NCBI GenBank assembly: GCA_044432975.1
Contig: JAWXUC010000003.1
Span: 76,900-140,899 of the forward strand
Source of the DNA: JAWXUC01 sp044432975
GTDB taxonomy: Bacteria; Pseudomonadota; Alphaproteobacteria; RF32; CAG-239
Direction of reading: 5' to 3'
DNA length: 64,000 nucleotides
Each line of letters starts with the position of its first letter. The first letter of the stretch is position 1. The translations under genes were made by a program, and so were the position numbers. Positions 42,118 to 49,535 of this stretch are shown piece by piece. The notes under the pieces were generated by a model. That model was not told where the DNA came from. It did no database searches and was given only the letters and a program-made list of their open reading frames with translations.

Positions 42118-42529
42118 TTTGTAGGGGCTGTAGATGTTAAGTAATTCGTTACATGTTTTGTGTAAATTCTTTTCTCTTATATCCAGCCATTTCAGCAGGA
42201 ACTTTTCCGCCAATTGCACTGTGGGAACGGTACTCATTATAGTAAGCCAGAAAGCCTAACAATTCTTCATGGAAGTCTTCTTGATTATTAAAAAGTGCTC
42301 CATCTAAAAAATCTTCTTTTAATGTTTTCCAAAAACGTTCTATCTTACCGTTAGTTTGCGGTTTGTAAGGTCTTGTGTATCTGTGTTCTATCCCCATTTC
42401 ATGCAACACTCTTTCAAAAGGATGTGTCATTATATTATCACACTCTTTACCACTGCCAAATTCAGCATCAAAATTAGGCTCAATATTATCCCATTTTAAT
42501 TTATCTTTTTTATTAACGTTTTTATTCAT
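42118..42529 (-). pseudogene. Truncated IS481-type transposase and IS end
   Basis: The frame 42149-42529 encodes 126 residues. From residue 19 it matches the C-terminal half of an IS481-family DDE integrase: PNFDAEFGS near the second Asp, HPFERVLHEMGIEHRYTRPYKPQTNGKIERFWKTLKEDF with the third catalytic Glu, then YNEYRSHSAIGGKVPAEM. The N-terminal half and first catalytic Asp are missing, so it is not a working transposase. The first ~18 residues (MNKNVNKKDKLKWDNIEP) are foreign to the family and come from the leader-associated locus. The IS tip 42118-42175 recurs at 63819-63876. Confidence 0.8.
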
Positions 42530-42548
42530 TTTATAAGCTCCTTTTTAA

Positions 42549-42582
42549 TTACTACATTACTAGTTTTCTAGTAATATAGTAA
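42549..42582. promoter_or_regulatory. Imperfect palindrome shared with 16570-16601
   Basis: TTACTACATTACTAG and CTAGTAATATAGTAA are inverted across TTTT. Here it lies between the leader RNA and the start of the chimeric frame, not after the gene as at copy 1. Confidence 0.6.
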
Positions 42583-42591
42583 ATGCTTTTA

Positions 42592-42750
42592 GTTAAAACA
42601 AAACCACCTAATTTTAAATTAAGTGGCGGAGCTCAAAACTGTATTACGCAGTCGTCTTTATTCGTGCAAAGCCTTATATCAGACACTCCGCCAATAAAGA
42701 CGGATTGTAATAGATGTTTTGAGACACCATTCTCTAACTTTAGAGAATGC
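42592..42750 (-). ncRNA. Structured leader or small RNA, copy 2
   Basis: On the minus strand it has the same plan and almost the same length as 16984-17145. The first hairpin (CATTCTCTAA/TTAGAGAATG, 42728-42749) starts at the predicted transcription start. Then come an outer helix TATTAC/GTAATA, an inner helix CGTCTTTATT/AATAAAGACG, and a terminator stem 42604-42626 followed by a T-rich tract. Long-range segments 42625-42631 (GGCGGAG) and 42686-42692 (CTCCGCC) correspond to GGTGGAGCT/AGCTCCACC in copy 1, with bases changed on both sides. Short identical blocks include TTCGTGCAA and GGAGCTCAAAA. Confidence 0.62.
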
Positions 42751-42754
42751 TATA

Positions 42755-42783
42755 ACTATATCAATCATTTTTTATTTTGCAAA
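42755..42783 (-). promoter_or_regulatory. Promoter of leader RNA copy 2
   Basis: Minus strand TTTGCA (42778-42783) and TATAGT (42755-42760), spaced 17 nt, with the first hairpin 5 nt downstream of the -10. Confidence 0.55.
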
Positions 42784-42821
42784 CAAAAAACTAATTGATA
42801 TACCGATAAAATACCTATCCA

Positions 42822-42905
42822 GTCATTGCGAGCGCAGCGCGGCAATCCAGTTAATTTTATATCGCAATATCTTTCAACTGATTGCCACGCTTCGCTCGCA
42901 ATGAC
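42822..42905. repeat. Two-armed palindromic repeat (CATTGCGAGCG family)
   Basis: GTCATTGCGAGCGCAGCGCG and CACGCTTCGCTCGCAATGAC are inverted around an AT-rich core. As at 17196, it lies immediately upstream of a leader-RNA promoter. Confidence 0.85.
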
Positions 42906-43014
42906 AAAAACATTTACAAGACAGGTAACAGTATCGTTTTAACAAAAACTTGACAAAAAGGTTTAATCTGTTAAGTTGAAGCTAACAAAAAATTATAAAC
43001 TAAAATTATTAGCT

Positions 43015-44268
43015 ATGAAAACAAAATCAATCGTTTTGAGTAATGGTGTTACCGTTATTAACGTAGAAAACAAAAACAGCTTAACAGCCTTTGTTCAATT
43101 TATTTTTCGAGCTGGTGCAAAGCATGAGACTGAAAACAACATTGGTGTTGCGCATTTTTTGGAACACATGTTGTTTCAGGGAACACAAACTAGAAGTGCT
43201 ATGGATATTTCTTTGTTAGCAAGTTCTTTAGCGATGGATCTTAATGCTGAAACAGGTTTTTCTAACACAAAGTATCAAGTTGACTGCTTGAGTGAAGATG
43301 TACCAAAAGCATTTGAAATTTTATCAGACATGATGCAAAATTCTATTTTTGATGAAAAAGAAATTAGAAAAGAAAAGAGAGTTATCTTAGAAGAAAAAAG
43401 AACGTTCTTAGAAGACGATCAACAAAAGGATATAATTCTTTTTGACACTACAAGTTATGCTGATAAATATCTTGAATATGATGTTATCGGACGTATAAAA
43501 GACATTAAAAAGATAAACAGAGAAATGCTCTTGTCTTTTTATAATAAATTTTATACATCCAGCAATTTAATTGTTGTTACTACTGGTGGAATATCCATTG
43601 AAGAAACAATAGAATTAATTGAAAGGCACTTAACTTCTCTACCCATTGGGGAGATAAATCCCAACCCTTTAAGAAACTATAAAGGTGGAACTTTTCTTGG
43701 CAGAAAAACAAAAAAGTCTTGCAATATTAGACTTGGTTTTAATGTTGATAATAATGCAGATTTTTTTGCTTGCAAGTTATTAAACATTATTTTGGGTGGC
43801 CAGGCTTCTTCTAGGTTGTATTTTAACCTAAGAGAAAAGAAAGGGCTTGTTTATGACACTTCTAGCATGTTTATGGCAACAAAGCCATCAATGTTTGTTG
43901 TTGAAGCAATCGCTTGTAGTGAAAATATTCCTGCTGTTATAGATGGCGTTTGTGAAGAATTGCGACTTTTGAAAACCACTCTCGTTTCTGACAATGATTT
44001 AGCATGGGCAAAGAAAAATTATCTTGCAAACATTGCTAGAGGATTTGAGAGTTGTAACATTGTTTCATGCATTGTTTCTGGTTATTTTCTAACTACGGGA
44101 AAAATCTTTGATATTGAAGAAATTACAAAAAGCATTAATGCTATTAGTAAAGAAGATATCAGAGTTGCTGCAAACAAAGCTTTTAATGATAAGCTAACTT
44201 ATTTTATTAATGCTCAAGTTAAAAACAAACCTAGTTATGATGAAGTTTGCAACATGTTAAATGGTTAA
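43015..44268 (+). CDS. M16 family zinc peptidase
   Basis: M16 peptidases (pitrilysin/MPP type) digest peptides, and bacterial members include relatives of mitochondrial processing peptidase. The inverted zinc motif is HFLEHMLFQGT near residue 48, with the distal Glu in LNAETGFSNT. The second half-domain has LGGQASSRLYFNLREKKGLVYDTSS. I use the ATG at 43015, since TTGACA (42950) and TAAGTT (42972) place transcription just upstream of it. An in-frame TTG at 42976 is less likely. Length 418 is usual for the compact bacterial form. Confidence 0.93.
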   Translation: MKTKSIVLSNGVTVINVENKNSLTAFVQFIFRAGAKHETENNIGVAHFLEHMLFQGTQTRSAMDISLLASSLAMDLNAETGFSNTKYQVDCLSEDVPKAFEILSDMMQNSIFDEKEIRKEKRVILEEKRTFLEDDQQKDIILFDTTSYADKYLEYDVIGRIKDIKKINREMLLSFYNKFYTSSNLIVVTTGGISIEETIELIERHLTSLPIGEINPNPLRNYKGGTFLGRKTKKSCNIRLGFNVDNNADFFACKLLNIILGGQASSRLYFNLREKKGLVYDTSSMFMATKPSMFVVEAIACSENIPAVIDGVCEELRLLKTTLVSDNDLAWAKKNYLANIARGFESCNIVSCIVSGYFLTTGKIFDIEEITKSINAISKEDIRVAANKAFNDKLTYFINAQVKNKPSYDEVCNMLNG

Positions 44269-44270
44269 GA

Positions 44271-44311
44271 AAAACCCTTCTGTAAATATCTATTTACGGA
44301 AGGGTTTTTCA
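44271..44311 (+). terminator. Terminator after the M16 peptidase
   Basis: AAAACCCTTC and GAAGGGTTTT form the base of a long hairpin with inner TAAATA/TATTTA, ending in TTTTTC. Confidence 0.88.
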
Positions 44312-44372
44312 ATATAAAAAAGACTTGCTTTTTTGTTAAAAACTCTCTATATATTCCTCAAAGGAAAAAATA

Positions 44373-44759
44373 ATGAAAAAAGAACTTACACAACGTCAAC
44401 TTCAGGTTGGGCAAGAAATTAAACGTATTATTGCAGATATGATTTCAAAAGATGAAATCAGAAACCTACAAGGTATCGGCAACTGTTTGGTTACTGTTAC
44501 TGAAGCTAGGATTTCTCCTGATTTAAAATATTGTAACGTTTATATTATTACTTCAGTAAAAGAAAAAGAAATTGAAGTTTTGGGTGCTTTGCAATTGGCG
44601 GCGCATTTTATCAGAAAACAAATTGGCGCAAAAACTCATCTTAAATATATTCCAACAATTAACTTCAGAATTGACAATACTTTTGAAGAAGTTGATAAAA
44701 TTCAGAAATTGTTGCATAATCCCAAAGTAAAACAGGACTTAGAACAAAACGATGACTAA
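44373..44759 (+). CDS. rbfA: Ribosome-binding factor A
   Basis: RbfA is a 30S maturation and cold-shock factor with a single KH-like domain. RQLQVGQEIKRIIADMI at the N-terminus, VTEARISPDLKYCNVYI near residue 48 and LKYIPTINFRIDNTFEEVDKIQKLL near residue 92 are the family landmarks. 128 residues. AAAGGA precedes the start. It overlaps dnaJ by 8 nt. Confidence 0.95.
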   Translation: MKKELTQRQLQVGQEIKRIIADMISKDEIRNLQGIGNCLVTVTEARISPDLKYCNVYIITSVKEKEIEVLGALQLAAHFIRKQIGAKTHLKYIPTINFRIDNTFEEVDKIQKLLHNPKVKQDLEQNDD

Positions 44760-45873
44760 ATGTTTTTATGAACTATTAGAAGTTGAGAAAACAGCTGATG
44801 AAACTCAACTAAAAAAATCTTATCGCAAATTGGCGATGCAATATCACCCAGACAGAAACCCTAATAACCCAGAAGCAGAAGCAAAGTTTAAGGAAATTTC
44901 TGTTGCTTATGAAATTTTATCAAACCCTGATAAACGTGCTGCTTATGACAGATATGGTCATGCTGCTTTTGAAAATGGTGGCGGCGGTCAAGGCGGTTTT
45001 GGCGGTTTTGAAGGCTTTGATTTTTCTGATATGTTTGGAGATATTTTTTCTGACTTTTTTGGTGGCGGAGCTTCTAGAAGTAGACGCAATCCTAATGCAC
45101 CACAAAAAGGGCAAGATATGCAAATGTCAATTGAGATTTCTTTAGAAGAAGCTTTTTGGGGATTAAATAAAGAAATTAAAATTCCTACAAAAGTAAAATG
45201 TGATGACTGCGATGGAACAGGTTCTGCTGATGGTTCTCAACCTCAGACTTGTCCTCAATGTAATGGACGCGGAAAAGTTGTTTCTTCTGCTGGCGGATTC
45301 TTTATGATGGAAACTGTTTGCCCTAGATGTAAGGGTAAAGGTCATATTATTGTTAACAAGTGCAAAACTTGTAATGGTACTGGGCTTAAAACAGAAGAAA
45401 AGAAGATTGAAGTAAAAATTCCTGCGGGTGTTGATAATCAAGTTAATTTAAGAATAACAGGTGCTGGTGAAGCTGGCAAAAATGGTGGCCCTAGCGGAGA
45501 TTTATATGTTGTTGTTTTTGTAAAAGAGCATGAAATTTATCAAAGAGAGCAAGAAAACTTATATATTAAATTGCCAATTTCTATGACAACAGCAGCTCTT
45601 GGAAATAAAATAGAAATCAAAGGTATTGATGATGAAGCGATTTCTTTTGAAGTTGAAGCTGGAACTCAAAATGGAGATGTTCAAAAAATTAAGGGCAAAG
45701 GCATGAGTTCTTTACGTTCTTCTAAACGTGGAGATTTATATGTTGAATTCTTTGTGCAAACACCAAAGGGATTAAACTCTAAACAAAAACAATTGTTAAA
45801 AGAATTCAAAGCCTTAGAAAAAGAAGATAAAGGTTTTCTTGAAAATTTTAAAGATTTCTTGAAAGTTGGATAA
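44752..45873 (+). CDS. dnaJ: Chaperone protein DnaJ
   Basis: DnaJ stimulates DnaK ATPase and delivers substrates. The J domain has YHPDRNPNN with HPD near residue 32. A Gly/Phe-rich linker follows (GGGGQGGFGGFEGFDF). The four zinc-binding CxxCxGxG units are CDDCDGTG, CPQCNGRG, CPRCKGKG and CKTCNGTG, so this is a full type I DnaJ of 373 residues. It is coupled to rbfA by an 8-nt overlap, an unusual partner, since dnaK is more usual. Confidence 0.97.
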   Translation: MTKCFYELLEVEKTADETQLKKSYRKLAMQYHPDRNPNNPEAEAKFKEISVAYEILSNPDKRAAYDRYGHAAFENGGGGQGGFGGFEGFDFSDMFGDIFSDFFGGGASRSRRNPNAPQKGQDMQMSIEISLEEAFWGLNKEIKIPTKVKCDDCDGTGSADGSQPQTCPQCNGRGKVVSSAGGFFMMETVCPRCKGKGHIIVNKCKTCNGTGLKTEEKKIEVKIPAGVDNQVNLRITGAGEAGKNGGPSGDLYVVVFVKEHEIYQREQENLYIKLPISMTTAALGNKIEIKGIDDEAISFEVEAGTQNGDVQKIKGKGMSSLRSSKRGDLYVEFFVQTPKGLNSKQKQLLKEFKALEKEDKGFLENFKDFLKVG

Positions 45874-45898
45874 AAGATATAGCCTAAAAAAAAGCAGG

Positions 45899-46074
45899 CT
45901 TTATAGCTAAACGACTATATTTTGATTGTCTTTTTCCATTTTTAAGGGGCTAAATATTCAATTTTTTTCTTTATTATCTCATTGATAACTGCAGAAAAAA
46001 CTTAAAAATTTATCCTCCTTAAAAAAGAAAAATTATCAATCAAAACATAATCATTTAGCTATATTATTAAAAAC
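45899..46074. repeat. Long imperfect palindrome, MITE-like, second family
   Basis: The ends are inverted: TATAGCTAAACGACTATATT at 45903 and its relative AATCATTTAGCTATA ending at 46063. Similarity runs inward through TTTTGATTG, TTTTTAAGG and TTTTTTTC blocks, so about 170 bp can form one stem. A piece of the same terminus (ATAGCGAAATGACTATATTTTGG) is found near 3388. No gene is inside. Confidence 0.7.
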
Positions 46075-46102
46075 TTGACAAATATAAAGCTTATGATATC
46101 TT
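46075..46102 (+). promoter_or_regulatory. Putative promoter of the 46.1 kb orphan gene
   Basis: TTGACA at 46075-46080 and TATCTT at 46097-46102, with TATGA directly before the -10. It is one of the group of similar promoters discussed in the findings. Confidence 0.5.
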
Positions 46103-46136
46103 TTTTTCACTTTTATTAAATTTAATTAATTATTAT

Positions 46137-46991
46137 ATGAAGAGACAAGATAACTTAAGCTCTCTTAGGAGAAGCGCTTTTGCTAACAAGCTAGAAACTT
46201 TTAAAAAGTTCGTCAAAGAAAATAAGGTTACAACAGAAGGCCTGTTTAAAATCCTTAATGAATGCGACATATATCAAAAAAATGATATTCTGTTTTGTGT
46301 TCTAAAATATGGAAATGAAAAGCTTTTTTGTGAAGGAGTAACTCAGACTTCTAATCTTATTATTGATGAAGAACTGGTAACTTGTGCTTTGCAACTTGTT
46401 ATAGACGATAAAAAGTCATCAGCAGTTGCAGCATGTTTGCCCAAAATTGAATGCCAAAACACAACTCTCTTTTTGACAATATTAAGGAATAAAAAAATCT
46501 CTACAAAAGAGACTTTAATAATGATGAAAGAAGGTAGAATTAGAATTGGCATATCTAATGACAACTTAACAAGGTTTGCTGTTGCATCAATCAAAAAAGA
46601 AATTTCTCCAAGGATTATCAAGCGTCTTTTAGACACAGGACACAATCTTCCTTTGGGGCTGATTTTAATGCTGTACAAAGCTTGTTGCAGAGGACTGTTA
46701 CCTAGAAAGCTGTTAAACTCAATATTGAGGTCAACATGGAATACGCATCCTTGCGACGTCGATATTTGGGAAGAGCTTTTAATCGCTTATGAAAAGGGTA
46801 TTGTTAGCTGGTATCAACTTTATCTTTTCTTAACTCGAATATCTTACATTATCAATTATGAAATTGCTAAGTATCGAATTGCAAAAGCTAATAAACTTTA
46901 TAACGAAAAAGTTATAGATATTATTAAAGAAAAGCAGAAAAAAAGAAAAGAAGTTGATTATAAAAGGTTTATAACAAGACCAATCTATTAA
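46137..46991 (+). CDS. Helical orphan protein of unknown function
   Basis: The 284-residue protein is basic and helical, with repeated ~35-residue stretches of amphipathic helix that could be an alpha-solenoid. There is no signal peptide. I recognise no family. The start codon has no Shine-Dalgarno, only AATTAATTATTAT. Codon choice includes more C-ending codons than the neighbours. It has its own promoter and terminator. Confidence 0.6.
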   Translation: MKRQDNLSSLRRSAFANKLETFKKFVKENKVTTEGLFKILNECDIYQKNDILFCVLKYGNEKLFCEGVTQTSNLIIDEELVTCALQLVIDDKKSSAVAACLPKIECQNTTLFLTILRNKKISTKETLIMMKEGRIRIGISNDNLTRFAVASIKKEISPRIIKRLLDTGHNLPLGLILMLYKACCRGLLPRKLLNSILRSTWNTHPCDVDIWEELLIAYEKGIVSWYQLYLFLTRISYIINYEIAKYRIAKANKLYNEKVIDIIKEKQKKRKEVDYKRFITRPIY

Positions 46992-46997
46992 CCTCTT

Positions 46998-47029
46998 ATT
47001 AAAGTTCACCTACTTGGTGGACTTTTTTT
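46998..47029 (+). terminator. Terminator of the 46.1 kb gene
   Basis: AAAGTTCACC pairs with GGTGGACTTT, followed by T residues. Confidence 0.85.
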
Positions 47030-47077
47030 ATTGCTAAATTAACCGTTTATAAATAGATATATATTATAATATTATGT

Positions 47078-47803
47078 ATGAAAAAACTTTTATTAGCATC
47101 AACATTACTTTTAAACGCTTGTTACAATCCCAACACTTTAGTGTTTCATTCAACTGCGTTTGATGCTGAGAAAGCCATTACCACTTATATTGAGCATGAT
47201 GTTTCTGTGCATTATATTGTTGAAGAAAACGGTAATGTTATCTTATTAACTCCTGAAGAAGAGCAAGCTGCTCATGCGGGGCAAAGTTATTGGCGTGGGT
47301 ATGATAGAATTAATCCTCGCTCTATTGGGATTGAGATTTTGCAACCAACATTAGGGCAAAGCAAGTTTTCTGAAAAACAAATAGAAGCTGTAATTGAGTT
47401 GTCTAAAAAAATCATAAAAAAATACAACATAAAACCAACTATGATTGTAGGGCATTCTGATATTGCTCCAAGAAGAAAGCCTGACCCAGGAAAATGTTTT
47501 CCGTGGAAAAAGTTAAGTGAAGAAGAAATTGGTATTTGGTATTATCTTCCAGATGCAAAAAAAGTTGCCGATATTAGTGTTGAAGAAATGTTATTTGCAA
47601 TCGGTTATGACACAAAAGATTTAGCGGCTGCTCAATATGCATTTGCAAGACGTTATATGCCAGAATTGGTTGAAATAAATGATGTTATATATACAATAGA
47701 AAACCCCTACCCTAAAAATTTTGATGCATCTAACAACAAAAAATTTGTTGAAATTTTAAAGGCTGTTTATTTCAGATATTCACAACCTCAATGCTTTAGA
47801 TAA
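47078..47803 (+). CDS. N-acetylmuramoyl-L-alanine amidase, AmiD-like lipoprotein
   Basis: The protein removes stem peptides from muramic acid in the periplasm. KKLLLASTLLLNAC is a lipoprotein signal. The Amidase_2 zinc ligands are visible: His in LVFHSTA near residue 24, His in AAHAGQSYW-type contact loop, and GHSDIAPRRKPDPGKCFPW near residue 127 with His and the Asp-Pro-Gly loop. A C-terminal helical region resembles the PGRP-associated binding segment. The first ligand motif reads FHST rather than the usual LHYT, a small deviation. Confidence 0.9.
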   Translation: MKKLLLASTLLLNACYNPNTLVFHSTAFDAEKAITTYIEHDVSVHYIVEENGNVILLTPEEEQAAHAGQSYWRGYDRINPRSIGIEILQPTLGQSKFSEKQIEAVIELSKKIIKKYNIKPTMIVGHSDIAPRRKPDPGKCFPWKKLSEEEIGIWYYLPDAKKVADISVEEMLFAIGYDTKDLAAAQYAFARRYMPELVEINDVIYTIENPYPKNFDASNNKKFVEILKAVYFRYSQPQCFR

Positions 47804-48129
47804 AACATGGGCAGTTGCTAAATACTTTGGGAGGATTAGCAATTGCCCATGATTTGTTTTGTGGACATCTACAAGAGGTGACCATAACGTCATTGCGGGC
47901 TGATATAGAATCTAACATTAACAACATTCTGTTGCGGGACGCCGAGGGCGTCGTCCCCTACAGGATTATTGCAAAATTTTAAGGAACGGTCAAAACCGTA
48001 GCCTCCTTTATCAAATAAGGAAAATTTCAAACACTGTAATACTTTTATACAAAAATTTGAATAAAATTCTTTTAAGGTTGCTATAATAAAAATATAGTCT
48101 ATACTCCGCCTTATAAAGGAGATTTTAAT
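47804..48129. other. Gene-free stretch with hairpin and REP palindrome
   Basis: 47806-47851 is a 16-bp inverted repeat (CATGGGCA..TTGCTAA with one G-U) around 14 nt, which can act as the amidase terminator although the T-run is poor. 47889-47898 is a remnant of the CATTGCGGGC repeat. 47936-47961 is a REP hairpin GGGACGCC/GGCGTCGTCCC with CTAC. The end holds the ribosome site AAGGAG of the antiporter. Confidence 0.65.
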
Positions 48130-49098
48130 ATGTTAGTTGCGTTAGGCTTAATTGCTTTAGGTTTTGTATTTTTAATTTTTGGGGCAGACTTAACTGTTAA
48201 AGGTGGAGTTGCTATTGCCAACAAACTTAATATTGCTCCTGTTATTATAGGTTTAACAATCTTGGCATTTGGAACTTCGGCGCCAGAATTTGTGGTTTCT
48301 ATTAAGGCGGCGCTCAATGATGCAGAAGGAATTGTTTTAGGTAATATAATCGGTTCTAATATTGGTAATATCTTCTTAATTTTAGGTTTGGCCTCTGCCA
48401 TTAAACCGATTGAGGCTGATAAAAAAGTTTTCTTTAGAGATTATAAATTTTTGCTTGCTGTTACAATTTTATTTGCAGTCATATCTTATTTTGGAAATTT
48501 TTCTCTATTGCATGGCTTATTAATGCTTGCATTATTATTTGGCTTTATTGCTTTTAACTATGTTAATGCAATGAAAAACCCTCCTGAGGAAAATAACGAA
48601 GAAACACATAGTCCCTATGCAAGCAAAAGCTGGTTAATTGTTAGCCTTGTTACTATTGCTGGTTTAGTTGCAATTATTTTTGGTGGCGATTTACTTGTAA
48701 AAGGAGCTGTTAGTATTGCAGAACATTTAGGGGTTTCACAAGAAATCATTGGTTTGACAATTATTGCTTTTGGCACATCTCTACCTGAGTTAGCGGTATC
48801 TGTTATTGCGGCAATGCGTGGACAAAGCGCTATGGCTTTAGGAAACGTTGTTGGCTCTAACATTTGGAATATTGTATTTATTATGGGTATTACAGCAACT
48901 ATGACTAACGTTGAAGTTCCTCAACAATTTATTGTTTATGATAATATTGTAATGCTTGCAGGCACTCTTATCTTATGGCCAATTATGATGACTAAAGGCA
49001 AGATTTCTAGAACAGAGGGTATTGTTATGTTTATTGCATATTGCGCTTATATTGTCTCTCAAGTTTTAATCACACAAGGCGTTATCAACTTTGGATAA
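48130..49098 (+). CDS. Calcium/sodium antiporter (CaCA family, YrbG-like)
   Basis: An inner-membrane cation antiporter of 322 residues with about ten hydrophobic segments. The two alpha-repeats are explicit: LAFGTSAPEFVVSIKAAL near residue 40 and IAFGTSLPELAVSVIAAM near residue 215, each followed by GNIIGSNIGN or GNVVGSNIWN. The central loop is short and acidic. AAGGAG precedes the start. Substrate assignment follows the family. It overlaps tadA by 8 nt. Confidence 0.93.
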   Translation: MLVALGLIALGFVFLIFGADLTVKGGVAIANKLNIAPVIIGLTILAFGTSAPEFVVSIKAALNDAEGIVLGNIIGSNIGNIFLILGLASAIKPIEADKKVFFRDYKFLLAVTILFAVISYFGNFSLLHGLLMLALLFGFIAFNYVNAMKNPPEENNEETHSPYASKSWLIVSLVTIAGLVAIIFGGDLLVKGAVSIAEHLGVSQEIIGLTIIAFGTSLPELAVSVIAAMRGQSAMALGNVVGSNIWNIVFIMGITATMTNVEVPQQFIVYDNIVMLAGTLILWPIMMTKGKISRTEGIVMFIAYCAYIVSQVLITQGVINFG

Positions 49099-49528
49099 GT
49101 TATTAAAAACTGCTTATAAAGAAGCGCAAAAAGCTTTTGAAAAAGATGAAGTTCCTGTCGGGGCTGTGGTTGTAAAAGATGGCAAAGTTATTGCCAAAGC
49201 ACACAATAAATGTGAACACACAAATAATGCGACTTTTCATGCTGAAATGATTGCTATTAATAAGGCTTGTAAAAAGTTAAAGCAAAACAGACTTTGGGAT
49301 TGTGATTTATATGTTACGCTTGAACCATGTATGATGTGTGCGGCTGCAATATCTTTTGTGCGTATCAAAAATTTATACATCGGCTGTGAAGATAAAAAAG
49401 GTGGAGGATTGAGTTTTTATGAAATGAATACTTGTCATCACAAACCACAAATAGAAAATTTAAATAACAAAGAATGTTCTCAAATATTAAAAGACTTCTT
49501 TAAAAACAAAAGAAAAATGAAAGAATAA
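49091..49528 (+). CDS. tadA: tRNA-specific adenosine deaminase
   Basis: TadA deaminates A34 to inosine in tRNA-Arg(ACG). Zinc and catalytic residues: FHAEMIAINKA (HAE) near residue 53 and TLEPCMMCAAAI (PCxxC) near residue 83. The start is TTG at 49091, inside the antiporter's last codons, because no other start retains the conserved N-terminal helix and VPVGAVVV strand. Length 145. Confidence 0.93.
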   Translation: MDKLLKTAYKEAQKAFEKDEVPVGAVVVKDGKVIAKAHNKCEHTNNATFHAEMIAINKACKKLKQNRLWDCDLYVTLEPCMMCAAAISFVRIKNLYIGCEDKKGGGLSFYEMNTCHHKPQIENLNNKECSQILKDFFKNKRKMKE

Positions 49529-49535
49529 AATAAAA

